Origin: Aphelocoma coerulescens | Taxonomy: Eukaryota; Chordata; Aves; Passeriformes; Corvidae | NCBI RefSeq assembly: GCF_041296385.1 | Contig: NC_091017.1 | Location: 49,660,214-49,724,213 of the forward strand | Length of the DNA stretch: 64,000 bases | Direction: 5' to 3' | Shown here: positions 52,916 through 64,000 of the stretch, piece after piece | Numbering within the stretch: the first letter of the stretch is position 1 | How the letters are laid out: each line of letters starts with the position of its first letter | Notes under the pieces: generated by a model | Databases searched by the model: none | Seen by the model: only the letters and a program-made list of their open reading frames with translations | Told to the model about the DNA's origin: nothing | Made by a program: the position numbers and the translations under genes

Positions 52916-54121
52916 TTCCTGCCAATTTCTGTAGCTCGATTATTAAGGGAAGAAATTTGCCTCTTGTGTTTTCTATCCTCCAGACAAAACACACTAGATG
53001 CAAGGTTTAGCTATATTTCTTTTACTGGTAGTATTTCTAATATATTAAACAATTTTCAGATTGTTTACACCCTGAAAATATAGATTTTTGATGTAATTTA
53101 TGACCTATTATGCAAAGGAAATGCATATGTTCCACTTGCAAGCTAGCAGTAAATGCATAATATTTATGCAGTGTTGTTCTTGTGTGCTTATTTCATATCC
53201 TTTACTCAAATCATGGTGCCCTCTGTATTCCTCCCTACTGACATTTTCTCCACTAATCCGGACAAAGTCACTTTACCTTTGAGACTGAAGGGTTAATCTT
53301 CTTTTCTGCATAGCCTTTATGTTTACTCTAGGAGTTACCAAAAGGATTTGGAATGAAGTGTGGAAATGAAGTTAAAGCACAAGGGCATATTGCCTGATAA
53401 GGTAATGCTAAGAAGAAATACAGAATTTATAGAAAGTCTTGATTTCTGTTTTCCTGTATTTAGATTTAGGAGTCAGACAAGACAGTTAATTTGTGATTAT
53501 GTTCTAACAGAAAATATTTTTTTAAGTGTCAGCGACTATAAAATACCAAATCTTCTGGCTTCAAGCAAACAAACAAACAAACCAGCATAGGAAAAAAATT
53601 ACAATTTGCAAAAGTATTATAATAAGGTAAAGAATAGAAAACAGACAGAGGGAAGGTAAACTGAATCTTTTTATGGAAAGATCTTTTACAAACTATTTGA
53701 TGTTCAACAATTTGGCATCACTAGCTACCTCTGTATAGGATAAATGAACAGGACAAAATATAAGATGAAATCATAAGTAATCAAGGACAAGAACCACTTT
53801 TTTATGTCAAATATCAGAGGTCTGATCCTGTGTTACCCTGCATCTTGTCTAGTCTTTCTCTAATGAGTAAAATCATACACAAGGTAGATATAAAATGCCA
53901 TTTTACGGTGTGAAGAAATTTGTGTGCTGTGTAGGACCTTTGCACTCTTCTGAGACAGAACAAAGTATAGGGCAGGAAAGAATGGGTAGAGAGACATGGA
54001 AGGGGAGACAGGGGGACCTGACCCTCATTCAGTCTGCAGTCTATAAATATTCAGCATAATTGCTACTCTGTATAGCTTTGGTTTTGTTGCTTATTTGGTC
54101 ATGTAGATAAAAATTATAAAA
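52916..54121. other. Gene-free spacer
   Basis: No gene is supported. A short (CAAA)n run lies at 53566-53583. The rest is unique sequence. Confidence 0.6.
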
Positions 54122-54126
54122 GACAT

Positions 54127-55525
54127 TGTAGCGGGTTTGGTTTGTAACCGGGCAGAAACACAAATTTAGTGTACAGGTTTGGTCCAAAATACTCATTACT
54201 GTTTACCTTCTGTGAGATAAGAATTAGGAGAAATGCAAAGCAGGCACCAAACTTGAAAGAATATAAAGAAGTTTACTAACAGACCTAAAAGAAGAAAAAA
54301 AAAAAATCATACCACACCTTCAGAACTCTTCTCCTCCCCCCACCTTTCCCCCTTCTCCAAATGACAGTGAAAAAAGACAACCCTTAAGATGTTCAGTCTG
54401 TTTACCACTTCCATAATAACCTTGTTCAGTCCATTTAGGAAGAGGAGTCTCTCTTGCCCATGCTATGAATACATTATCACGAGACAGCCGCCCACTTCCA
54501 AATAACTTTGTTCAGTCCATTTAGGAAGAGGAGTCTCTCTGCTTGCATGCGAGTCCCTTCCCCCGACTTGCAGCTTTTCCCACAACTGCTTTCGAGGGTC
54601 CACTCTTGAAGTTTTTTGGGGTACAATTTTAAGGTTGAGCCATTCAGAAACAAAAGTTCTCTTCACCCATCTCTGGGAGCATTTCATCTCTAAGAACAGA
54701 GGCCCTCCGCCTTCCCTGGGAGCAAAGGGTCCTCCTCATCGTCATCTTTAGGACTATCTCTGGGAGCATCTCTAGGAACTGAGGTTTTCTCCTTTCCCAT
54801 TTGGAGCAAAAGTCCTCATCTGGTCCATCTCTCCCTGTCCAAACTTCTCATGAAATTACAGCTGCGTCAGCATCTGCCTATCAGCGCAGGTGCTTTTGCT
54901 TACGAGCTGAACACTCCACCCCCCATATCTTAATGAAATTACAATGGGATACTCTGATATATCATAGCTTCACAACAGAATTTCAGCTTTAAGCATCTCG
55001 TCTCTCTCTTCCCTCAGGTTTTCAGCTCTTCCCAGCACTAAAAGGGTCAATCTCACCTCGGCCTTACAGCTGGAATGTGGCTTATCGCAGTTGGTCACCT
55101 GGCCTCTGCCGGACAGAGGTGCCGCTTTGCTGAATCTCGGCCGCAGTGGAGAGGGGGGAGAGCTGAGCCTCTCTGGCCGCCCACGGCAAGGCAGTGGGGG
55201 GGGGTTCCATGGCTGGAACAGGCCCATGGCTCCAGGCTGGCTGTGGCCCAGCCTGGCCTGGCCCAAGCAGGGCCTGGCCGGGCCCATTGCCCCCCACTCG
55301 GGCCCCGCAGCCACCTGTCCCAGCGCCAGAAACGAGAGAGAGCTGGGGTGGGAGTTTGTCTATTCTTAAGTGTGCATTACAGAGGTGGTCACAAATTTAA
55401 GTGGCTCAAAGAATTGTCCATATTCAAACTTGCCAGCTGATAGGTTCTGTTAGGTCACAGAGGAAGCTGTAAGCACCCCTTTGCAAGACCATCACTTCCA
55501 GGACTATGCTTGCTAACCCATGACA
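54127..55525 (-). mobile_element. Large solo LTR with 5-bp target-site duplication
   Basis: A 1,399-bp element runs from TGTAGCGGG (54127) to CCCATGACA (55525), with TG...CA ends. It is flanked by the same 5 bases GACAT at 54122-54126 and 55526-55530. Near its left end, the minus strand carries GTTAGTAAACTTC (near 54270-54285), which I read as a variant poly(A) signal, so the LTR probably reads on the minus strand. Its core (about 55080-55340) is very G+C-rich compared with the window, which explains the overlapping open frames of 60-121 codons on both strands there; none is a gene. It holds a 33-bp internal direct repeat. I recall similar LTRs from songbirds. A 5-bp duplication suggests ERVL-like integration. 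Confidence 0.88.
54422..54540. repeat. 33-bp direct repeat within the LTR
   Basis: Positions 54422-54454 recur identically at 54508-54540, 86 bp apart. Each unit starts TTGTTCAGTCC and ends GGAGTCTCTCT. Flanking bases (ACTTCCA.AATAAC before, GC-rich after) are also partly shared. Duplicated blocks in LTRs often carry binding sites, but no such role is shown here. Confidence 0.9.
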
Positions 55526-55530
55526 GACAT

Positions 55531-56924
55531 CCTTTGAAAATTCTGCCTGAAATAGGTAATGTGGTGTTAAGGCCAAGAGTTACCTTGCCTCCTCAAATTT
55601 TGGACAGCTGCACAGCCCAGGAGGAATGAGAAACATTAGTAGTCCCAAGGAGGACCTTGGTTGATGGGTAGTATGAAATATGCAGATTTTAAATAAATTA
55701 CAGCAATTAAAAGGTAAAATCACTTTGCTAGACAATAGTATCATCTTCTACTACTTTAAGTTATTATGTACTTCTGCACTAAAATTAATGGATATATTAA
55801 TGAAACTGGGAAATGAACCCAGTAACTTGAACTTGGGCAAAAAGGTGAAAATTCCACAATGAATTTGTTTTACAATACTTCTCATAAGTAGCATTTTGTG
55901 TCATATGATGTTTATAATCACAGATAAGGTGATCTTCTTAAATCAGTGGTGTTATTTTTTGTCAGTCATATCACTGTCTTTGTTGTTCCAAACTTTTCTA
56001 CAAGTTTTATTATAATTTTTCAGATAAAAGATGTGTCCTGTTACATTATCCAGTATGGTCCTCTGAAACAGACTTTTATTATCTAAAAATTTCCTCTAAA
56101 TTTCAGCATTAGTCACTCTACCTTATGATGTGGCTTCTATCAATCTCCACTGATCAAGTTTTAATAACTTTACCTCTTTTACCTGTGTTTCCTTCTTGTC
56201 TGGGGTACATTAAACAACTTTCCAGTTATGGAAACTTTGAGTACAGATAGTTTTTAATAATTTTGATTTGTTGCAGGAAGCAAAAAGGCTGGAATCTCAG
56301 CAGGATTAAATAAATTCAGCTTTCCATAGTTCTATGAAATTAAATGGCAATGTGCCAGTCTACATACTGTGAGCTTCTACACATAAATTTGGAAAAAAAC
56401 TACTTTTCTTCTTGCAAAAACTATTTGAAGCTTTTATACATATTACCACTTTTGTATTTTTATTTTTTTCCTGGGGAAAGTAAACTCTTTCACATACTAT
56501 TCTCAGGGTTTGCAGTTGTGACAATGGGGAAAAAAGCAGTGCATTCTTCTTGGCAGGCAACAGAATGAAAACAAAGGCCATCTATAATTAAGAACTACAG
56601 TATATCAAATAAAAATAAAATCATAGTAAAATAATAATGATGTGATTCATGAACCAGAAACTCTGATTGTTCAAGAAATGTAGTAATAAAGTTCAGAATG
56701 TAATTCATTAGTGATATGAAATAGAAGAGCTACCCAGCAGGAGGTGAAAAAGTCTCAAAGTAATTTCTTCATTAGAGTTTAATAGAAATTGAACATGAAT
56801 TTGTGCATAATTAAGGCTGAATTAGCAGCAAAAGTTAGGTGTAGCATTCATAGCACCCTCACAAATGATAAGAGTACTTTGCTGAAGAACAGCAAATTCT
56901 GGACAAGTGAATCCCACTTTAAGG
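55531..56924. other. Gene-free spacer
   Basis: No gene is supported. An open stretch (56789-56995) that ends at a good splice-donor consensus AAAAG|GTAAGT spans the left edge of the duplicated block, but it has no convincing acceptor. Confidence 0.55.
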
Positions 56925-57918
56925 ATACTCATTTACACTTTACTGCAGTGTATAATGAAGTTAGTGTGGTATTCAAGGTGCTTAATAAAAGGTAAGTTAC
57001 CAATGGTCAAAGTCTTAATTAAAAAAGTGTCCTGAATAAGTTATTATTCCACTTTTTAATATTATGACTGTAATCAGTGAAGACATATAAATTGTTTGAC
57101 ACCTTCTAGAGCTGAAGATTAATTTAAGTGTTAATCAGAACAATTTTTTTATATATAGCAAAATGGCAATATTTGCTTTTTCAAGGACATGGGATTATAA
57201 CTGAGTATATAAGTAAAAGATCAGGAGTTGAGGACTGAGGGACAGCATCTGCTTCTCTGCTTTGGGAAGCTTGAAGTCTGCTGCTTCCTGACTGCTCAGG
57301 CAAATGTGTTGAGTGCAGGTAGTTTTTTGGGGCTTTGCTTTTCATGTAAGTTTCTGCCAGTTTATCTTTGGTTTCTGTTTTCACTTTTATAAGGAGATAC
57401 TGTAATTCTGTACTATCATTTCCCACACTGTGTAACTGTCAGGAGGACATTAATATGATGTAATGGCAGATATTTATATCAGAAGTGGTTATAGGGGACT
57501 TGTTCACTCTCTCGTCCTCAGCGAACTCCATGGACTTCCCAAAATGATATCAACCAAGCTTTAATGCCATGCTGTAGCACTCAACTGTATCCCATCTCTT
57601 TTGTCTAGACTATATTCATTCCTTTCATTAAAAATGCATGATAGGTTTGAAAGAAATATCTGAGTGACAAAATATACATTCCAGGCATAAGCGTTTTAAC
57701 AGATGATGGATTAATTAATTAAGTTGCTGATTAATTTCAATAAAGCAAAGAGTTTATCTTGAAAGGGATTGAACTTCCACAGCTGAAGGTGCACAAATGA
57801 CTTGCTTGAATATTCACAGTGTTTGAAATATGAAGAACTGACAAGTATGGAACACGAAATGTGAAGATTGAGCAGTTTGTGTACTTTGCAGATACAAAGC
57901 AAAAAGTAAGATAGGTAT
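56925..57918 (+). repeat. Direct duplication, copy 1 (994 bp)
   Basis: This block is repeated in the same orientation at 61550-62543, a constant offset of 4,625 bases. Reading the two copies side by side I found no substitution or indel. The sequence is AT-rich, non-repetitive in appearance and codes for nothing recognisable; the same 81-codon minus-strand frame occurs in both copies at 57181-57426 and 61806-62051. The copy begins within otherwise continuous sequence on the left (GGATACTC) and stops before TCCCCATTTTC.. on the right (shared sequence ends ..GGTAT). Confidence 0.97.
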
Positions 57919-60900
57919 CCCCATTTTCTTACAGAAAACAGGGGATTTGTAAAAGGATATAAAAAAAATATACTTTTTATCGTGTCAATTTATATTAGTC
58001 CATAGTGCTGTGATTAAGTCTGGTATGACAGAAAATTAGCACTCATGAGTCTAAATACAAAGCCTAAAACTGAATACTGCTCTTTCTAAAGACAGTCCCT
58101 GGGATTGGAGAGTACAATCCAACTGAAATAGAAATACTTTTGTTTGGTATGAGATGCCACTTTCTCAAAACCAGCAGCCATGAGTGGTACTTCATAGACT
58201 GATTTCAGAGGTGGGAAGGAAATGTGGCTTTTTTCATTGAGAAGCATGTATGTGTAGTGTGCACCTCACCCAGAGCTACCTCAGAAATTATTCCCTTTTG
58301 TAATTTGAAACATCCTATTCAGTCTTTTGAACAGAAATAAATGAAAATTTTATAGGCTATGTATTCATTAATCTAAGTGAATGTAAGCATAGAAGTAGAA
58401 ACTAGAAATACTTTATTATTCTATTAATTCTATTAATACTTATAATACTTATTATTTATCATTGCTTCCCATGGAAACAAAAAGGGAAATTGATTACTTT
58501 AAACTATGACTTATTACCACTGCTAGCTCTTTCTACTAAAACTATTAGAGGTTTCTGAAAAATATAAAAAATATATTTGTTCCAGAGACATTCTTAAAAT
58601 ATCTCTGATTCATCCACATATTTTTATATGTTACCTATATACCCTAAATGCAAAATATGGTCTAGTAATTATATAAATAAAAGTAAAACCCCCTTTTTTT
58701 TTTTTTAAACCCTGAGGCTCTAAAATTACTTCATTTTTGCCATAGTGCTGCATTCAAGTTTTCTGAAAATATTCATATGACCATCATCCTGGCAACCCTC
58801 CAACTTTCTCCACAGAGCTTTAGAGGCTTCTTATGGATGCTGTTTCATATTTGAGATTTTCATTTTTTATTAAAACAGTAATATATATCTAGGCTTGTAA
58901 TTATGGTAATATACCAATTTTCTATTTTTAAAATAAAGGCAAAACAACTGCTTTCAGAAAAATTATTATAGCCAGTTGTAGTACTTCTCTTCATCAACAC
59001 TTAAAATGTTTTTCTTCTCAAGCTACAATATAGTAATTATGCTTCTGAGACTTTTTTCATTACTATTATGCCAAGGTACCATTAAAAAAGAAATTTAAGA
59101 ATAATTTCATCTAATCATTGCCATCCATTTTTCCAGCAAAACAAAAAATGAAAGGAAAAAGAACATAATAATTAAAATTATCATTTAAGCTTAGTTAATA
59201 TAAATGTTTAAGCAAAGACAAACATATTAGGATGGAGGTTTTTTTAAAACCATTCCACAGCCCTAGGGCAGTGTCCCTTTTAAAAAGGAGATTAATATAA
59301 TGTATCAATATCTTTTCACTGAAAAATATCATGTTCACAAAGGTAAATCCTGTATCTTAAGCTGCTTGTTGTTCTGTACCTATGCTTGGAAATGCTAGAA
59401 GGAGCTCCCTTCCCATTCTTCCCCCCCCCCCAATCCATTTTCTAACAAAGATCTAAAAAATAATGTTTGAGGTAAATTTGCTCTTCCTACAGAGAACAAG
59501 CAGTATATGTAAACATATCACAAATAGTGTCCATACAGCAGCAGTTTGCCCCTTGTAATACTGGCCATCTTTTTCCTTTTTTGTTTTTATTTATTCCTTG
59601 CCTTCACTGCTAATGACATGGCATTCAATGGGATAAAAAGATGAAAGAAGAAGGAGGGCCAGAATGAAAAGGATGATAGAATTTGTGCGCCTGCTTTGTG
59701 AACCATCTCTCCTAACATGGTCTCTGTCTCTTCTGATTGAATCCCTTTCCTACCTTTCTAAAGATATTCATTAATGTAAGTCATTAACATAAAACACTAC
59801 ATCTGATAAACAGAATGGGTTTGGAAAACCGTGGAAGTGCATTGATCAGAACATGAGAAAAATCAGATTACATAAAGGCTTAATCAGTCCCTGATATCAC
59901 GTCCAACCACAGCAGAAAATGAATACTAATAGGAAAACAATCACCAACAAGAGAGTGTTAAAGAGTTCTTACACTAGTGTTACTTCAGATTACAGACATA
60001 AGAAATTTGGCCATTATCATCTGTTAGTCAGTCTCATGTGCAGTTTATGACTGCATTTTATGGCTTTAGGGGAACAGTTAGACAGGAGATTTTTGTAAAG
60101 ACACGACGAAGATTATGGAAATTGTGTTCAAATATCAACTGCTTAATAGAAATGTTGGATATGCCACTTCTTGGAAGGAACAGAGACAAAGTTCAGTGAG
60201 ATAAAGGTACATACCCCCCTTAAAGTTTTTATTTTAAGCACAATATACTTATAGTCTACGCAGTACTTTTGAAAAGATGTGGAAGACAAAGGAGCCTTGA
60301 CCTGTGCTTCAGCTAAGCACTGGGGATTAGGGTATAAGATAATGTACTTGCAACACAAACAGCTGTGATGTCCTGGCTAGCATTGCCCACTATTCCTTTC
60401 TGGTACGATTTGGGTTACTCAGCCACAAGCAAAATAAGTTGGTAGGCAGCCTGAAAAAAGCTGCACTCCTGCCCATTCTGTACCTCACCTGGAATTAAAA
60501 AATAGCTCCAACATTCCTCTCTTCTAGGTTGGTATTTTTCACAAGCCCTAAACTAATTTACAAGAATGCTAGATATATAAGCAAACTTGTCTGAAAATAT
60601 TTTTTTCTTGGAATAAATCTGTATTCTGTTGACACTGCAACCTGAGGTAATATTGTATATATCAGCATTTTTAATGTATGCTAGTCTGCTCATAAAACCA
60701 TTGCCGCCTGAGCTTACTTACTGTCACATTTTAATTCCCTAGTGACCGTAACAAAAGAAAATTTGATATAAGCCTTTTTCAAAACTATATTTGGGAAACA
60801 ACCAATACCATTTACAGTCCAATAGAAATGCAACTATTTAATATATCACTACATTGTACTCTGCTCCAGTCTCTCTGCCTGAATATAATATTCCAAGCAT

Positions 60901-61525
60901 TTATGGCTCTACTTATGCTAAGCACATACAGCTAAATCAGATTCCTGAATTTTTCTCTACTTCTATGGCTTGAAATGAGATCCAGATGTTATTAAACCCT
61001 TACGTTTTGTTGTCTATCCTATAAAAATATAATGTTTTCATATGATGTCAAAGATTCAAGACTCATTCAAAATTCTGGGCTTTTCTATCAGACCAATAAC
61101 AGGACATATTTGTTTTCAGAATTATCTGCCTTCTAGGTGCCACCCTTAACACTGATTTAAACACAGTTACAATTTCTGAAGTACAGGTGAATGAAAAAGA
61201 AGAATCTGACCTTGTTCTCTCCAGCTCCTGACTTGCCTTGTTATTATGGGCTCAGTTCTTTGTGGACATTTTCCATGTATTCTCTGAGTTGCTTACACTG
61301 CTAAGGTATTTAAAATGCTTCCTACTTAACTCTTAAACTCTATTCATAAACAAACAGCACCTTTTGTCCTTGGTTGAAATACTTACACAATCTCCCTCTT
61401 TGAGAAATATTTGGTAAAATTTTTCTCCCCATTAGGGACCAGTTCACTAAATGGAAAAGAAACTGCAAAACATAGATTTTGATCTGACTAGAACCAAGAA
61501 AACACTAGGGCTAGTATATATACTA
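57919..61525. other. Gene-free spacer between the duplicated blocks
   Basis: About 3.6 kb of AT-rich unique sequence lie between the two copies. There is no gene or recognisable repeat, apart from T13 (58694-58706) and C11 (59421-59431) runs. Confidence 0.65.
59421..59431. repeat. C11 homopolymer
   Basis: An uninterrupted run of 11 C residues lies in an AT-rich setting. It is a simple repeat and a likely site of length variation. Confidence 0.85.
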
Positions 61526-61526
61526 G

Positions 61527-61552
61527 TATATATATATATATATATATATATA
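61527..61552. repeat. (TA)13 microsatellite at duplication breakpoint
   Basis: Thirteen TA units, preceded by CTAGTATATATACTAG, run directly into the left edge of duplication copy 2. The last bases of the run overlap the shared sequence. TA repeats are fragile and also difficult to assemble, so this bears on how the duplication arose. Confidence 0.9.
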
Positions 61553-62543
61553 CTCATTTACACTTTACTGCAGTGTATAATGAAGTTAGTGTGGTATTCA
61601 AGGTGCTTAATAAAAGGTAAGTTACCAATGGTCAAAGTCTTAATTAAAAAAGTGTCCTGAATAAGTTATTATTCCACTTTTTAATATTATGACTGTAATC
61701 AGTGAAGACATATAAATTGTTTGACACCTTCTAGAGCTGAAGATTAATTTAAGTGTTAATCAGAACAATTTTTTTATATATAGCAAAATGGCAATATTTG
61801 CTTTTTCAAGGACATGGGATTATAACTGAGTATATAAGTAAAAGATCAGGAGTTGAGGACTGAGGGACAGCATCTGCTTCTCTGCTTTGGGAAGCTTGAA
61901 GTCTGCTGCTTCCTGACTGCTCAGGCAAATGTGTTGAGTGCAGGTAGTTTTTTGGGGCTTTGCTTTTCATGTAAGTTTCTGCCAGTTTATCTTTGGTTTC
62001 TGTTTTCACTTTTATAAGGAGATACTGTAATTCTGTACTATCATTTCCCACACTGTGTAACTGTCAGGAGGACATTAATATGATGTAATGGCAGATATTT
62101 ATATCAGAAGTGGTTATAGGGGACTTGTTCACTCTCTCGTCCTCAGCGAACTCCATGGACTTCCCAAAATGATATCAACCAAGCTTTAATGCCATGCTGT
62201 AGCACTCAACTGTATCCCATCTCTTTTGTCTAGACTATATTCATTCCTTTCATTAAAAATGCATGATAGGTTTGAAAGAAATATCTGAGTGACAAAATAT
62301 ACATTCCAGGCATAAGCGTTTTAACAGATGATGGATTAATTAATTAAGTTGCTGATTAATTTCAATAAAGCAAAGAGTTTATCTTGAAAGGGATTGAACT
62401 TCCACAGCTGAAGGTGCACAAATGACTTGCTTGAATATTCACAGTGTTTGAAATATGAAGAACTGACAAGTATGGAACACGAAATGTGAAGATTGAGCAG
62501 TTTGTGTACTTTGCAGATACAAAGCAAAAAGTAAGATAGGTAT
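61550..62543 (+). repeat. Direct duplication, copy 2 (994 bp)
   Basis: This is the second copy of the 56925-57918 block, same orientation, with no difference seen. The left flank is the (TA)13 run and the right flank is TTATTGCACAAAAAG, both unlike the flanks of copy 1. The block has no terminal repeats, poly(A) tail or evident target-site duplication, so it does not look like a transposon insertion. Confidence 0.97.
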
Positions 62544-64000
62544 TTATTGCACAAAAAGAATAAAGCTAATTATGTGTCACCTCTTCCTAATTTTCAGACT
62601 GAGAGGACTAACAAAACTAAGTAGGAATTCTAAAAGTTCTATACCTATGTGTCAGAAATATTACCCCAGAACTATAGCCTCAGTGACTGGTGAAATTAAG
62701 TGTAATAAGTCCTACATAGCCTTCTAATATTTTTTTTAATCAGAAGAATTTGAAAGTTTTTTATTAAGGAGACAAGTTGGAATTTAATGAAATTATACAC
62801 TAGTAATAGTTTTGAAAGAAAGGCTAAGTGTAATGGGAGAAGAGATATAATCCATGGTCAGTTTTTAATGTAATAAAAGCAATTGGTTTCTCAGACTTGA
62901 AAGAAATAGCATGTTCTTTGCTCAGTAATGCTTATTCTGGCAATTGCTCCTGGCTACGTATCTCATATAACTTTGAAAGGTACAAAGACATGAAAAACTT
63001 CTTACATGAAATAGAACTCATGGATATTAAGGTGAAAGAGGGTGAAGTGAAGAGTGTAGGCTTTGAAGAAAGCAAGGCAATTTTCAAAGCAACTAACTTT
63101 ATATTCTTTTTCTTGAGTTACTCTGTCAAAGATACTTAGCTCAGCTGTCAATTCTTCCTTACTAAAGCCATATGTTTCACAATTTAAATCGGCAGATCCA
63201 TCTGTGTTATTGGTGGTGAATAGCAGTGGTTAACTGCATACTCTGCATACAGATCATTCTGTTGTACCCAGACCCAATTTTCATTTAAAAAGCCAGCAAC
63301 CAAATCTGCCAGCTACAAGGCATCGACATTTTCAGGTTTCTGACTAGGAACAGAGAAGAACAAGATCTCTTTTTTCTTGCCTATATAATTTGTTCAAAGA
63401 CATAATGGGCAAAAAAAAAAAAAAAAGTGATTTTTTCATGTAATTTCTTAAATATTTTCAAATTGAAAATAAGTATTTTTCAATATTTACAGTGGCTTTA
63501 GAAGACCACACAGCTAGCATACAAGATATTACTCTATTCCATCATGCACAATAAGCTTTTATCTATTGTAAAAATTAATTTTTACTACCAGTACGTATTA
63601 AAGTTTCAGTAACATCCACTTCCCCATATCACCATCTGAGACATATTCAGTAAGGTATTTCAGCTACTAAAGTATTTTATTTGATAAGATATGTTATGTG
63701 GGTTACATTTTGCAGAAGTTGAGTCTTCTGACTTAGGAAGTAAAGAAAGTGAAATTATTACAGTGACAACATGGTTTCAAGTGAGGTATCATTTTCCAGG
63801 AAAAAATGCTTTCTCTCACTTTAAACCAGCTCTAACAGCACCATTAAAGAGTCTCAGAGTTGCATGCTCCTTTTAGAAACACCACCCTTGCATGACTAGA
63901 AGCATCATCAATATTAGAATGTTTCTGTTTCTGGCATTATCCATTATATTGCAAGAGGTAGGGAGTCTCATTCCAGCATACCAGTTAGCCCATTGTGGAT
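62544..64000. other. Gene-free spacer to window end
   Basis: No gene is supported. An A16 run (63411-63426) is the only simple repeat. Open frames here (for example 62897-63139 and 63691-63876 plus) show no recognisable family. Confidence 0.6.
63411..63426. repeat. A16 homopolymer
   Basis: An uninterrupted run of 16 A residues. The sequence upstream does not resemble a retrotransposon or processed gene copy, so I treat it as a simple repeat. Confidence 0.85.

Noticed and set aside
54970..55440. Overlapping open frames of 68-121 codons on both strands
   Set aside because: They lie inside the G+C-rich core of the solo LTR, where stop codons are rare. They overlap on several frames, and the residues (runs of G, P, A, W) look like translation of a GC-rich repeat, not a protein.
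57181..57426. Identical 81-codon minus-strand frame present twice (also 61806-62051)
   Set aside because: The duplication of the protein is simply the result of the 994-bp DNA duplication. It shows no recognisable motif or start context and is not evidence of a gene family.
63411..63426. A16 run as the tail of a processed pseudogene
   Set aside because: The upstream sequence has no poly(A) signal at the expected place, no recognisable coding similarity and no flanking duplication that I can see.
1..64000. tRNA, rRNA, CRISPR arrays, bacterial operons or phage-type systems
   Set aside because: No cloverleaf boxes, ribosomal core sequences, regularly spaced repeats or dense gene packing are present. 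Base composition and the CR1/LTR content are those of a vertebrate nuclear genome.

Overview
This window looks like AT-rich nuclear DNA from a bird, and I found no protein-coding gene I can stand behind. The avian call rests on many CR1 LINE fragments, including copies that end in the typical 8-bp TCATAGAA/ATTCTATG tail, and on several LTRs of kinds I recognise from bird, probably songbird, genomes. The songbird part is inference. All open frames are short (121 codons at most). Those above 110 codons lie in a stop-poor GC-rich LTR, in another LTR, or alone without recognisable protein features. The window is best read as an intergenic gene desert or the interior of a very long intron.

Layout. 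From 1 to about 32 kb, unique AT-rich DNA is interrupted by seven CR1 pieces, all on the minus strand: 2718-2845, 12158-12634, 17965-18092, 24277-24330, 27545-27750, 28745-29285 and 31604-31790. One of these (28745-29285) is a decayed internal piece of the endonuclease coding region. The same half holds LTRs at 7592-8024, 26903-27269 and 30686-31243. From 32 to 40 kb there is a well-bounded solo LTR (32671-33207, TSD TCTAGG) and a head-to-head pair of LTR ends (38791-39258) with 16-bp perfect inverted termini. From 40 kb on, the CR1 pieces are all on the plus strand: 40588-40636, 51026-51155 and 52587-52915. A large, well-preserved solo LTR with a GC-rich core and a 5-bp TSD (GACAT) occupies 54127-55525.

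The most striking structure is a direct duplication. Positions 56925-57918 recur at 61550-62543, 994 bp with no difference that I could find by reading the two copies side by side. The second copy abuts a (TA)13 run. It is either a very recent segmental duplication or an assembly artefact.

No rRNA, tRNA, CRISPR, bacterial operon or other prokaryotic feature is present. A few exon-like segments with good splice-site consensus are reported as weak leads only. I did not find a convincing undescribed biological system here.
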